Part shown: piece by piece, positions 9,935 to 18,572 of the stretch
How positions within the stretch are numbered: the first letter of the stretch is position 1
Layout: every line of letters begins with the position of its first letter
Assembly: GCF_020042345.1 (NCBI RefSeq)
Contig: NZ_CP083387.1
Location: forward strand, 1,984,001 to 2,048,000
DNA: 64,000 nucleotides
Source of the DNA: Arachidicoccus terrestris
Lineage (GTDB): Bacteria; Bacteroidota; Bacteroidia; Chitinophagales; Chitinophagaceae
Reading direction: 5' to 3'
Notes under the pieces: generated by a model
Told to the model about the DNA's origin: nothing
Databases searched by the model: none
The model's input: the letters and a program-made list of their open reading frames with translations, nothing else
Translations under genes and position numbers: made by a program

Positions 9935-12364
9935 TTATTTCGATTTGTTACTGATAAAATACCGGAACTTGACGGCAAAAGACCTTCCCGGCTTCTGCAG
10001 GCTAAAATTGTCATAAAGCAACCTGTCGGCCAGGTTGTGCCCTTCCAGAGCGACATTATACCGTCCGTTCTTCATAGAGTATACGATACTGGCGTCATGG
10101 GACAACTGCATCGGTATCCCATATTTGTTTTCCTGGGTGCCCCTGCTCGGCCAATAGAGATAAAATGCATGTACATACAGAAGATTATAGCCAATGGTCA
10201 GATGGTCACCTTTCGCAAAAACATCATGGAAAAACAGCGAAGCGTCGGCATTCCCATAGAGATAGGGTACATTTGGCAGTCTGTCTTTATATACAACGCT
10301 GACAGATTCATATTCCGGCTCATATTTCTGCATATTACGCAAGTCCTGATAGGTAGCAGATACCCCTGCAGAGAATAATTTTTTATAGGAATACCTCAGT
10401 TCCGCCTCCACACCTATATTCCGGACCCCATCCAGATTGGCTGCAATCAGTTTGGTCTGGTTATTATTAAAAATATTATAGATATAGTCTGTTGAATGCC
10501 TATAGATCCCGGTCGCAGACAATAAAAAACGGTGATCTTCCCTTATATCAAAGTTATATATGAACCCCAGATTGAGATTTTGACTAGACTCAGGCTTTAG
10601 GTCAAAATTGCTTTCCTGATTGACCATATCGCCAAATAGCTCTTCATTGCCCGGGAGGCGGTTTGCTTTTTCATAGGAGAGTTTAGTCTCCAGGTTGTGT
10701 GTCGGGTAGTAGGATAAAGCGACAGCATAGCCCATTTTGTCGGTATTGGCTGAAACAGCTTTATACGCCACATCCCCCCAGTTGCCACTGGGATTATAGG
10801 AGAGCTTGGTGTAGGCATGTTGATGCAGGTGTTTACCAATCACGGTGACACTTGCTTTGTGTCCAAGGTCATACTTATAACTAAGTCCCAGAATATTCTT
10901 GTCCGTTTTCTGTGGCTGATTATATATGTCGCTGCCTTCCAGTAACAGATCCTTTGTCTTTCGGTTAAAATGTGTAAATACGTTATTGAGTGCCAGCTCC
11001 TGATTGTCTGCAATATGATATTGTAGCGAAGCTGTCGCGATTCCAAGATTGTTCCCAAATTCAAAATAGGATCTGGACCGCTCCCCTCCCAGCCCCTCAT
11101 ACTCTTTGTAATTACCATACCAGTCATATCTCCTGTTGGCGGTGTCGATGGATTTTTCTTCCCCGAAGTTGTAATTTGCATGAATCCTGACATCCAGGCC
11201 CCTCAGCAAATCTCTTTTTTCATATTTCAGGCTAGGCATTAAGATGTTGCCGCGGGTATGATAAGCGCCGAATACGGACGTCATTCTGGCACCTGTCTGG
11301 ATCTGTCTGTAAACTTTACCCGCCGATATACCCACTAAAAACTTATCAGCCCACTTTCGGTTTAGAAAGCCCATGTTAACGACTACCATTTCATTGTGGT
11401 ATCGGTCATGAAATCTCCTGACTGTTGCGTTGGGTTTATAGGCACCTGTATTGATGTCAGCTACATCCAGCGTTACCTTATAATTATTGTCTGAATAGTT
11501 CTGGTAGGCATTCAGTTGAACAGTGAAGCCATTTTTGGCCGTAATGGCAGCAGCCAGATTTGTTTTATGGGTATTAAAGGAACCAAAGGAATAAGAAGCG
11601 TCTACATAATTGGCGTGCCTGTTACCGGTAATAATATTCACGGCACCGCCCAATGCATCCGATCCCAGCCAGATCGGCACGACGCCTTTATACACTTCTA
11701 CCCTTTCTGCAAAATTAACCGGGATATTATTGATCTGGAAAGAAGTGCCCAGATCATCCATCGGAATCCCGTCAATAAAAAACTTCACCCTGCCTCCTGA
11801 GAAACCGTTAAGGGAAAAATTAAAATCAGAGCCCACTCCTCCGCTTTCTCTTACCCGGACGCCGGAGACCCTGTCAAGCACCTGGGCAATATCCATTGTA
11901 GAATTGTGTAGTTTTTTTGCATCAATAGAGGTGACATTATAAGACTGCCTACCGGCCAGATCATTAACAGAACGTCCCAATACAGAAACATCTTCCAAAG
12001 TTGACTCGTCATTCTTATCAAGCACGACCCGCAGGTAAACCGGTTTGTTATCAGTTTCTAGTCTTTTAATAAAAGTTTCTTGCATTTTATATCCGACAAA
12101 AGAAAACTGCAGGGCGTACCCTTGTTCTTTGGCAGGGAGGCTCAATGAAAACGCACCAGCAGTGTCTGTCAGGGTGCCGAGCTGTGTTCCTTTCACATGG
12201 ACAGCCACTCCTTGCAGAGGCGCTCCGCTTTGACCGAGTACCTGTCCTTTAATGAAGTGTGTCGGTGATTTTTCCGATTGTTGCTGAGCTTGGGCATGCA
12301 GGACCGGCAAACAGAAAGGCGATAACAATAGCACAATGCTGCGCATTACTGATCTAAATAACAT
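9935..12364 (-). CDS. TonB-dependent siderophore-type receptor (XusA-like)
   Basis: Outer-membrane receptor of 809 residues, much shorter than the SusC proteins nearby and of the siderophore/haem class. It has a signal peptide ending near LHAQA, a carboxypeptidase-regulatory-like domain (about 37-115), a plug (about 130-240, with INNIPVNFAERVEVYKGVVP and GGAVNII), and a barrel ending in SFAVKFRYFIS. It lacks an STN domain and no sigma/FecR pair is linked, so regulation is probably not by surface signalling. It lies between the PepSY gene and the DUF4374 gene on one strand. A start six codons later (MRSIVLLL) is possible. Confidence 0.92.
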   Translation of the reverse strand: MLFRSVMRSIVLLLSPFCLPVLHAQAQQQSEKSPTHFIKGQVLGQSGAPLQGVAVHVKGTQLGTLTDTAGAFSLSLPAKEQGYALQFSFVGYKMQETFIKRLETDNKPVYLRVVLDKNDESTLEDVSVLGRSVNDLAGRQSYNVTSIDAKKLHNSTMDIAQVLDRVSGVRVRESGGVGSDFNFSLNGFSGGRVKFFIDGIPMDDLGTSFQINNIPVNFAERVEVYKGVVPIWLGSDALGGAVNIITGNRHANYVDASYSFGSFNTHKTNLAAAITAKNGFTVQLNAYQNYSDNNYKVTLDVADINTGAYKPNATVRRFHDRYHNEMVVVNMGFLNRKWADKFLVGISAGKVYRQIQTGARMTSVFGAYHTRGNILMPSLKYEKRDLLRGLDVRIHANYNFGEEKSIDTANRRYDWYGNYKEYEGLGGERSRSYFEFGNNLGIATASLQYHIADNQELALNNVFTHFNRKTKDLLLEGSDIYNQPQKTDKNILGLSYKYDLGHKASVTVIGKHLHQHAYTKLSYNPSGNWGDVAYKAVSANTDKMGYAVALSYYPTHNLETKLSYEKANRLPGNEELFGDMVNQESNFDLKPESSQNLNLGFIYNFDIREDHRFLLSATGIYRHSTDYIYNIFNNNQTKLIAANLDGVRNIGVEAELRYSYKKLFSAGVSATYQDLRNMQKYEPEYESVSVVYKDRLPNVPYLYGNADASLFFHDVFAKGDHLTIGYNLLYVHAFYLYWPSRGTQENKYGIPMQLSHDASIVYSMKNGRYNVALEGHNLADRLLYDNFSLQKPGRSFAVKFRYFISNKSK

Positions 12365-12455
12365 GATGATATAATTCTAGTATTACGATTTTGATAATAT
12401 AAGGTCAGGACCACGGTCAAGCGGCCAGTAAGATGTAATTAATTTGATGCTATTT

Positions 12456-14045
12456 TCAGCTCGGAGACAGTGACAGAGCCATTTTCAGCTTTCCCTGCTG
12501 TTTTCTGACTAATAGAACCCAGGTCACCAGCGTTGTTACACCCATTATTACCCACAATAGATCTATAAATAAAAGGTCATAATAGGCATTTTTCCAGCTG
12601 ATCCAAATCCAATTGCCGGTCACTAAACCATTTACAATAGGGATGGCTAGCCCCAGCAAGCCTCCCACTAAGAGACAATCTCGGGTGGCCTTATAAATAT
12701 TTCTTCTCAGTATCAGCAGTATGGTGACGGCCAGCCAGACCCAGAAATAAAAGTTGTAGATAAACGCTCTTCCTCCGCCCGGATTTAATTTTACGGCAAT
12801 AAAAACCGCAGCCGTCACAGGGTACATGCTAACAGAAGAAGATAAATAAATATTCGCCAGCCACTCATTAAACCTGCGTTTTCTTTCCGGGATACTCTTC
12901 TTCTTTCTTGCGACCAGCCAGATCATAACTCCTGAAATAATCACTATACAGCCGGCGATTCCCAATAAAAAATATAGGATCCGTACAGTATTACCCCCGA
13001 AGTTGCCAAAATGAAGGGTATACATAAGGTTATCCACTGCTTTATCATAGGAAGAGGGGCCCTCTAAAGGGGTAAACCGCTCTACTTTCCCCGTGACACC
13101 ATTATAGACCACAGAAGCTGTTCCGGTAAAATTTTTATGCGGGTTAGTACCATGCACTGTAATACGCATGCTCTGATCGCCATAGTTACTGATTACAATG
13201 TTTCTGACTTTCGCACCCGGCATCCTTTTCCTTGCATCCTGAAAATACGCGTTCAGGTCAGGAGCCTTCTGAAAGGGCCGGTGGGCCAAATCATAACGGG
13301 TTATACGGGTATTGGTGGCATTCAACAATGAATCAGTGCTGCCACCATACTGATATGCCGCCACCGGCTGGCTGACCAGCGGAAAGCTAATCAGATAGTA
13401 TGCACCCGTCACCGCAAATACAAACAGGAAGGGTAGGGTAATCACTCCCAGTGCGGTATGAATATCTGTCCATAGGGTCTTTAGTTTCTCCCATGGCCGG
13501 AATACATAAAAATTACTGACGATCTTCTTCCAGTGAACCAAGGTTCCCGTAATGATCGCAAACAGGAATAAAAATGCGACAATTCCAGCCAGATAATACC
13601 CAAATGGAAAGCCTCTTCCTCCTATTACATTCAATGGTGCCAAAAAGTGCAGCCTGTATAAAAATTCGCCAAGATCGTAGCTTTCCCTGTAATCATTCTT
13701 TTGGAAGGTGGCTGCATCCATATAAAAATACCCCCCACGGCCTTTTACAGTCGTATCCTTAGAAACCGTCGCGGAAACAACCATACGCCGGGTCCGGTCA
13801 TTTAGGGTGATATACAGATCCCTGCCATATAAATCCATACCAGCGGCCATAGAATCCCGAACCCGATTCATGTCAATCTGGTTTTTCTGGGCAACGGCGT
13901 TAGGCGTATTATGCTGCCAGTTAGAGATCTCACTCTTAAAAAAAGCAAAGGAGCCCGCAAAAAAGATCACATACAAAATCAGCGAAATAATAATACCGCT
14001 GACAGTATGTGTATGAAAATAAATATTATAGTTTCTTAAGTTCAT
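12456..14045 (-). CDS. PepSY-associated membrane protein, ferric-siderophore reductase candidate (XusC/FoxB/PiuB-like)
   Basis: Inner-membrane protein of 529 residues. A first helix (about 16-36) is followed by a periplasmic PepSY-like region. Helices then come near 150-172, 193-220 (with LWTDIHTALG, a conserved His in a helix) and 340-372, and about four more lie toward the C-terminus. Proteins of this layout include FoxB and PiuB and are thought to reduce ferric iron from siderophores in the periplasm; the reaction is known only for some members. It is 11 bases after the DUF3649-like gene and 91 bases before the receptor gene, in the same direction. Confidence 0.9.
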   Translation of the reverse strand: MNLRNYNIYFHTHTVSGIIISLILYVIFFAGSFAFFKSEISNWQHNTPNAVAQKNQIDMNRVRDSMAAGMDLYGRDLYITLNDRTRRMVVSATVSKDTTVKGRGGYFYMDAATFQKNDYRESYDLGEFLYRLHFLAPLNVIGGRGFPFGYYLAGIVAFLFLFAIITGTLVHWKKIVSNFYVFRPWEKLKTLWTDIHTALGVITLPFLFVFAVTGAYYLISFPLVSQPVAAYQYGGSTDSLLNATNTRITRYDLAHRPFQKAPDLNAYFQDARKRMPGAKVRNIVISNYGDQSMRITVHGTNPHKNFTGTASVVYNGVTGKVERFTPLEGPSSYDKAVDNLMYTLHFGNFGGNTVRILYFLLGIAGCIVIISGVMIWLVARKKKSIPERKRRFNEWLANIYLSSSVSMYPVTAAVFIAVKLNPGGGRAFIYNFYFWVWLAVTILLILRRNIYKATRDCLLVGGLLGLAIPIVNGLVTGNWIWISWKNAYYDLLFIDLLWVIMGVTTLVTWVLLVRKQQGKLKMALSLSPS

Positions 14046-14056
14046 TAATACAAAGG

Positions 14057-14347
14057 TTATATACCAGTCAGCCTTAATAGATAAGGTAAAAAGAAAAGGA
14101 GGCTAAGCCCTAAATAAATGCCCCATATCTTCCATCCGTTTGTTGACAAAAATGCCAGAATCATCAATACACACCATAAGATATAGACAGAAAACTTCAT
14201 GGTCATGAATACCGTTGACTTATCCAGAAAGGTCATTAATAGCAAGTGAAGGCTCATGGTCACCATATAGCCTCCGATAAAGGCAGCCGTTATCTTCAGC
14301 AGCCTTTGCCAGGGAGAGGCGGTAAGATGTTTTTTATTGGCAGGCAT
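14057..14347 (-). CDS. Small membrane protein, DUF3649-like iron-uptake partner
   Basis: Protein of 96 residues with three predicted membrane helices: about 18-40 (ITAAFIGGYMVTMSLHLLL), 46-66 and 70-92. The AAxxGGY start of the first helix and the overall size fit DUF3649. In proteobacteria, DUF3649 genes sit next to PepSY iron-reductase genes and DUF3325 genes, and the same three-gene order is seen here. It is separated from the upstream gene by one base and from the PepSY gene by 11 bases, so it is almost certainly co-transcribed. Its molecular job is not established; a role as an accessory subunit of the PepSY protein is inference. Confidence 0.75.
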   Translation of the reverse strand: MPANKKHLTASPWQRLLKITAAFIGGYMVTMSLHLLLMTFLDKSTVFMTMKFSVYILWCVLMILAFLSTNGWKIWGIYLGLSLLFFLPYLLRLTGI

Positions 14348-14348
14348 A

Positions 14349-14681
14349 CTAAAAGATTAAAAGTTCCAAGAAAAAAGCGGCTGCACCCAATGCAAGAATA
14401 TGATTGCGCCTTATCAGTCCGAAGGGAGCCAGTGCGACGATGTAGCATGCAGCTGCCATAACCATCAACAAGAAATGCAATACACCCATGACAGCTCCGT
14501 TGGTATAAATCAACGCTAAAAAAGTACCCGTAATGCATCCGAGGCCTAATAACCTGGCGGACGCCTGATGTGACTGCAGCCAGATCTCCAGCTGCCCTTG
14601 TCTGAAAAGCCTGGCCTTCCTGGAAGTGTTATACAGGCAGAAAAAACCTGTACAGCAAAATAATAAGATAAGTGTATACAT
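14349..14681 (-). CDS. Small membrane protein, DUF3325-like, first gene of iron operon
   Basis: Protein of 110 residues if started at MYTLILLFCC, which places the first membrane helix at the N-terminus; an upstream in-frame start at 14714 would add a polar extension. Further helices lie at about 45-63, 66-84 and 92-108, and a basic stretch (SRKARLFRQGQ) follows the first. Size, pattern and linkage to DUF3649 and PepSY genes fit DUF3325. Its stop is one base from the next start. A TAGTTTTG promoter element lies 31 bases upstream. The family call rests on pattern and context. Confidence 0.7.
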   Translation of the reverse strand: MYTLILLFCCTGFFCLYNTSRKARLFRQGQLEIWLQSHQASARLLGLGCITGTFLALIYTNGAVMGVLHFLLMVMAAACYIVALAPFGLIRRNHILALGAAAFFLELLIF

Positions 14682-14711
14682 AATTGACCGATTCTCATCA
14701 TCATTGAACCG

Positions 14712-14719
14712 CAAAACTA
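14712..14719 (-). promoter_or_regulatory. Candidate -7 promoter element TAGTTTTG of the iron operon
   Basis: On the minus strand TAGTTTTG matches the Bacteroidota vegetative element TAnnTTTG exactly and lies 31 bases before the chosen start at 14681, giving a plausible short leader. No TTTG at the expected -33 spacing is evident, so this is a partial match. Confidence 0.4.
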
Positions 14720-14772
14720 CATTTGCCTCTCAAGCTTCATTTTTCAAAAAGGGAAATCTGTTTACGCAAAGA

Positions 14773-14788
14773 GGAAATATTGATTTCC
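14773..14788. promoter_or_regulatory. Inverted repeat GGAAAT-ATTG-ATTTCC between iron operon and sulfatase
   Basis: Perfect 6-base arms around a 4-base spacer, about 92 bases upstream of the iron-operon start and about 167 bases upstream of the sulfatase start. It has the form of a dimeric repressor site but does not match a classical Fur box. Function is a guess. Confidence 0.25.
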
Positions 14789-14954
14789 AATCTGTTTCGA
14801 CAATTTAGTCGCACTTTCAAATAAATTGTTATCAGCCCGCCAACAATTGAATTCTTCGGAGAAAGTCCCTAACTTTAGTTTGCCGTGCATTCAGGGATCT
14901 AAGACCATTCAGCTATTCATTCTAACCAAACAACTTATTTTTAAACGCTCAATT

Positions 14955-16343
14955 ATGTATTCATTAAAAAGATGGCTACTCTTCGTATTTTCTTTCTTTT
15001 TCTTCGGCGTACAAGCGCAGGAGAAACCCAATATTATCTTCATATTGACCGATGATATGGGTTATAGCGATATCAGCTGTTTTGGCGGACAATTTGTCCC
15101 CACGCCCAATATTGACCGGATTGCCGCTGAAGGCACCAGGTTTACGCAATATTATAGCGCCGCTCCGATTTGTAGTCCATCCCGAACAAGCCTGCTGACA
15201 GGTATGTTCCCGGCGGAGTGGAACTTCACGACTTTTTTAAATGATCGGCGCAGTAACGGATTAGCAGAACAGGCCAATTATCTGAACGTTAACGCACCTT
15301 CGATCGCCAAAGTCATGAAAACCGCAGGCTACGCCACCGGTCATTTTGGCAAATGGCATATGGGAGGCGGCAGGGACATCAAAAATGCGCCTAATTTTGA
15401 TAAATACGGTTTTGATGAACACGTCAGTACATACGAAAGCCCCGATCCTGATTCTTTAATCACCGCCACGGACTGGATATGGTCTGATAAAGACAGCATC
15501 AAACGCTGGAACAGAACGCAGTATTTTGTAGATAAAACACTGGATTTTTTAAGGCGTCATAAGGGCCAGCCTTGTTTTGTTAACCTATGGCCGGATGACA
15601 TGCATACGCCCTGGGTGCCTGAAGTCGACCGTGCCTATGAAGGTAAGTTCCCGATGAATCCCCAGCAGGAGAAGGCATTTAAATTAGTCCTGAAAGAATA
15701 CGATAAACAGATCGGCAGGCTACTGGACGGTCTCAGGGAGCTCGGTATTGATAAAAATACGATCGTCATTTTTACGAGCGATAATGGGCCATTGCCAAGT
15801 TTCAGGGGCAGCAGAGCGGCGGGCTTGAGAGGCACCAAACTTTCTTTATATGAAGGTGGGATCAGGATGCCCTTTATAATCAAGTGGCCGGGACACGTTC
15901 CAGAAGGAGCTACAGACACCGCCTCTGTACTCAACTCAACAGATATCTTACCAACTCTTGCGGCGATAACAGGCGCAATGCTACCCAGTAATTATAAAGG
16001 TGATGGAGAAAACAGAGTCTCAGTCTTGTTAGGAAAGCCATCGGCCAGACATAAAGATATGTACTGGGAATATGGAAGAAACAGCTATGCCTTCAATTAT
16101 CCAAAAGGCCGTGACCATAGTCCCAATTTGGCTATCCGGTCCGGCAAATGGAAACTGTTGATGAACTTCCACGGAAAGTTGACAGATGCAGAATTATACG
16201 ATATGGATAAGGATAAATATGAGACCACCAATGTCGCAGGCCAACATAGGGAGCTCGTAAAAAAACTGGCTGCAAAACTCAGTACTTGGAGAACTTATCT
16301 GCCAGACTTAACGCCTGACAGAGCAGATCCGGCAAAAAACTAA
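14955..16343 (+). CDS. Arylsulfatase-type sulfatase (Cys-type, formylglycine-dependent)
   Basis: Secreted enzyme of 462 residues that removes sulfate esters, probably from sulfated glycans. The start at 14955 (MYSLKRWL) gives a clean signal peptide ending near GVQAQ; the open frame extends 43 codons further upstream without signal character. Visible catalytic features are metal-binding LTDDMGYSD (Asp33, Asp34), the activation motif CSPSRTSLLTG in which Cys73 is the residue converted to formylglycine, and FTSDNGP near the middle. It needs an anaerobic-type or other formylglycine-generating enzyme, not present here. It is a single-gene transcript ending at a strong terminator. It resembles family S1 sulfatases; subfamily and substrate cannot be told. 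Confidence 0.93.
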   Translation: MYSLKRWLLFVFSFFFFGVQAQEKPNIIFILTDDMGYSDISCFGGQFVPTPNIDRIAAEGTRFTQYYSAAPICSPSRTSLLTGMFPAEWNFTTFLNDRRSNGLAEQANYLNVNAPSIAKVMKTAGYATGHFGKWHMGGGRDIKNAPNFDKYGFDEHVSTYESPDPDSLITATDWIWSDKDSIKRWNRTQYFVDKTLDFLRRHKGQPCFVNLWPDDMHTPWVPEVDRAYEGKFPMNPQQEKAFKLVLKEYDKQIGRLLDGLRELGIDKNTIVIFTSDNGPLPSFRGSRAAGLRGTKLSLYEGGIRMPFIIKWPGHVPEGATDTASVLNSTDILPTLAAITGAMLPSNYKGDGENRVSVLLGKPSARHKDMYWEYGRNSYAFNYPKGRDHSPNLAIRSGKWKLLMNFHGKLTDAELYDMDKDKYETTNVAGQHRELVKKLAAKLSTWRTYLPDLTPDRADPAKN

Positions 16344-16367
16344 CCGGCAGAACAGCTTACCAAGCTT

Positions 16368-16425
16368 CTTAATAAGAAAGCCCCGTTTTAATTGAAAGAA
16401 ATTAAGACGGGGCTTTCTTATTAAG
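16368..16425 (+). terminator. Very strong hairpin terminator after the sulfatase gene
   Basis: Perfect 19-base arms (16368-16386 and 16407-16425), extended inward by about seven more pairs with one G-T, around a short AT-rich loop. The GC core CCCCGT/ACGGGG is flanked by pyrimidine-rich sequence on both sides, so it may serve the sulfatase gene (+) and the small lipoprotein gene (-). Confidence 0.85.
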
Positions 16426-16469
16426 ATACATATATTCAAACCACCCTATATAAAATTCCTTAGGAAAAA

Positions 16470-16646
16470 CTATTTATTATGCCCGGGTGCAAAATCCCTG
16501 GCCGATTTTTGGCCATAGATCTTCTTTGCCTGGCCTGGAGGAACCTTACCGCTTCTACCTGCTTCACGATAAGGGGTACAGGAAACAACAAGTGACATCC
16601 AAACAATGGCCGAAACGGCTAGTAAACAAACAGATCTCAATTTCAT
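16470..16646 (-). CDS. Small Bacteroidota lipoprotein with PPGQAKK motif
   Basis: Protein of 58 residues starting MKLRSVCLLAV, with a signal peptide and a lipobox near SLVVSC, then a short tail with VPPGQAKKIYGQKSA and FAPG. Short lipoproteins with this PPGQAKK...KSA..FAPG pattern are widespread in Bacteroidota and are often labelled quinol oxidase subunit 4, a name without functional support that I know of. The start at 16646 is preferred to 16673 because the signal peptide then begins at Met. No partner gene is adjacent. Confidence 0.8.
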   Translation of the reverse strand: MKLRSVCLLAVSAIVWMSLVVSCTPYREAGRSGKVPPGQAKKIYGQKSARDFAPGHNK

Positions 16647-16885
16647 GATTATAATTTTAAACAAATATCCCAATTTTCAGGCCAATACTGATTTTTTTTG
16701 CATAACAGCCACGTAACCATCTAATAGTCAAGCAGATAATTAGAAACCCAATTACGTAATGGAACACCATTTTTACTTTATCAGTCAAAAATTGGCTTTC
16801 CTGCAATCTGGCTACCAGATACGCAGATTTGGATACATCTGCAGTTGCTGCAGGATGCACCTTTGCCTAAACAAAGCAAATATTC

Positions 16886-17779
16886 ATGAAAGTAATATTA
16901 ACGGGTTCAACGGGCCATATCAGTAAGCCTCTCGCCGTTGAGCTTATTGAAAAAGAACAACAGCTTACTGTTATCAGCAGCAAGGCCGAAAAGCAGAAAG
17001 AAATTGAAAATCTTGGCGCTACAGCAGCCATCGGAAGTTTGTATGATGCCAACTTCCTGAAAGCGGCATTTGCCGGAGCTGACGTCGCATATTGCATGGT
17101 GCCCCCTCCTGAGTTCCATCAGCCGCTACAGAAAATTCTCGACGGATATGTTAATATAGTCGAAAACTACAAGGAGGCCATTATGCATGCCGGCGTGAAA
17201 AAAGTGGTTATCCTGAGTACGGTCGGTGCTCACATGGATAAAGGCAATGGCCTTTTGTGTTATGCCAACCTGATAGAAAAGCTGTATAACAGACTACCGA
17301 AGGAAGTACATATTAAAACAATGCGCCCTGTGGGATTCTATTATAATTTACTGGCCTTTATTCCCCAGATAAAAAGACAGGGACAAATCGCCTCTAACTA
17401 TGGTGGAAATGTCAGCAAACCGTGGGTTTCTCCCAAGGATATTGCTGCTGCCATCGCGGAGGCGATCCTGAGTCCTTTTAAAACCAGGGAAATAAAGTAT
17501 ATATCCAGCGAGGAGCTGACCTGTAATCAGATAGCCCGGATACTGGGCGTAGAAATCGGCCAGCCTGATCTGCGGTGGAATATCATGACAGATGAACAGA
17601 TGCTATCCAATTTTAAGCAGATGGGTATGGATTCCACAACAGCAGAGGCCATGGTGGAGATGAACGCCAGCATGAATAGCGGAATTTTATATGAAGACTA
17701 TCAGAGACATGAGCCATACAGGGGCAAAGTTACAATGGCTGAATTTGCAAAGCAGTTCGCCCAAATCTTTAATCAGTAA
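16886..17779 (+). CDS. NmrA-like NAD(P)-binding oxidoreductase/sensor
   Basis: Cytosolic protein of 297 residues with an atypical short-chain dehydrogenase fold. The dinucleotide motif GSTGHISKPLA lies at about residues 7-17. LGATAAIGSLYDANFLKAAFAGADVAYCMVPP is spread over about 45-77, as in NmrA/quinone-reductase relatives. The YxxxK catalytic pair of classical SDRs is not apparent. It is 29 bases upstream of an SDR gene and in the same operon-like run as an AraC regulator, facing a FAD monooxygenase. The substrate is unknown; a role in stress or quinone/xenobiotic metabolism is inference from similar neighbourhoods. Confidence 0.85.
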   Translation: MKVILTGSTGHISKPLAVELIEKEQQLTVISSKAEKQKEIENLGATAAIGSLYDANFLKAAFAGADVAYCMVPPPEFHQPLQKILDGYVNIVENYKEAIMHAGVKKVVILSTVGAHMDKGNGLLCYANLIEKLYNRLPKEVHIKTMRPVGFYYNLLAFIPQIKRQGQIASNYGGNVSKPWVSPKDIAAAIAEAILSPFKTREIKYISSEELTCNQIARILGVEIGQPDLRWNIMTDEQMLSNFKQMGMDSTTAEAMVEMNASMNSGILYEDYQRHEPYRGKVTMAEFAKQFAQIFNQ

Positions 17780-17808
17780 GCTTTGCTGCTTACTTTAACA
17801 GCAAAACA

Positions 17809-18528
17809 ATGAAAACAGCATTCATCACCGGAGGGAATCAGGGCATCGGATTTGAAACTGCCCGGCAATTGGAAAGATCAGGCTATTTTGTATATATTGG
17901 CTGCAGGGATGCAGCCAAAGGCCAACAAGCCATTGATCAGTTAAATCAATCCGGCTCCCTGCATATCGCCTTCATCGAGATAGATATCACAGATACCCAA
18001 TCCATTCGCCGGGCAAGGCAACGTCTGGAAGGAGCAATTGAAGTACTGGATGTCCTGATCAATAATGCAGGCATAGCCGGTACTGAAAAACAAAACATAG
18101 ACGTTGTTGAAATAAACGAATTAAAAGCAGTATTTGATACCAATGTCTTTGGAGCCATTCAGCTGACGCAAGAACTTATACCCCTGCTGCAGAAATCCAC
18201 GCTACCGATTATTGTAAATGTATCCAGCGAATTAGGATCACTTAAAACACATTTAGGAACTGAAAATCCCAATTACCAGTTGTACGATGCATATAGTGCT
18301 TCCAAAACAGCGCTCAATGCATTTACAGTGCTGCTGGCAGGACAGTTAAGGCATACAAGATTTAAAATCAACAGTGTGACCCCGGGTTATACCGCTACCA
18401 ATCTCAATAACTATCAGGGGGTCAAAACCCCGGCAGAAGGAGCCAGGGTCATTGTTGAATATGCCACATTAACCAGTGACGGACCCTCCGGGGGCTTCTT
18501 CGGGCAGCAGGGTACCATTCCATGGTGA
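17809..18528 (+). CDS. Short-chain dehydrogenase/reductase (SDR)
   Basis: Classical SDR of 239 residues. Visible motifs are the cofactor-binding TGGNQGIG near residues 7-14, NNAGIAG near 84-90, the catalytic Ser in VNVSSELGS and the catalytic YSASK near 162-166. Such enzymes reduce or oxidise alcohol/carbonyl pairs with NAD(P)(H) in the cytosol; many plant-carbonyl-reductase-like members in bacteria have unknown substrates. It follows the NmrA-like gene closely and precedes the AraC gene by 44 bases. Confidence 0.92.
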   Translation: MKTAFITGGNQGIGFETARQLERSGYFVYIGCRDAAKGQQAIDQLNQSGSLHIAFIEIDITDTQSIRRARQRLEGAIEVLDVLINNAGIAGTEKQNIDVVEINELKAVFDTNVFGAIQLTQELIPLLQKSTLPIIVNVSSELGSLKTHLGTENPNYQLYDAYSASKTALNAFTVLLAGQLRHTRFKINSVTPGYTATNLNNYQGVKTPAEGARVIVEYATLTSDGPSGGFFGQQGTIPW

Positions 18529-18572
18529 GAAAGCACTATGCTCATCTAATGACTATTTAATACCTTTGACAT

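Noticed and set aside
14682-14954. Fur box for the iron operon
   Set aside because: No sequence close to GATAATGATAATCATTATC was found; the GGAAAT/ATTTCC repeat does not fit the Fur consensus.
16657-16860. 67-codon minus-strand frame with a hydrophobic segment before the small lipoprotein
   Set aside because: Lacks a good start context and family pattern, overlaps the leader of the lipoprotein, and its composition is that of translated intergenic DNA.
18561-18568. TACCTTTG as the promoter of the AraC gene
   Set aside because: It matches the -7 consensus but is four bases from the start codon, and no -33 element is present.
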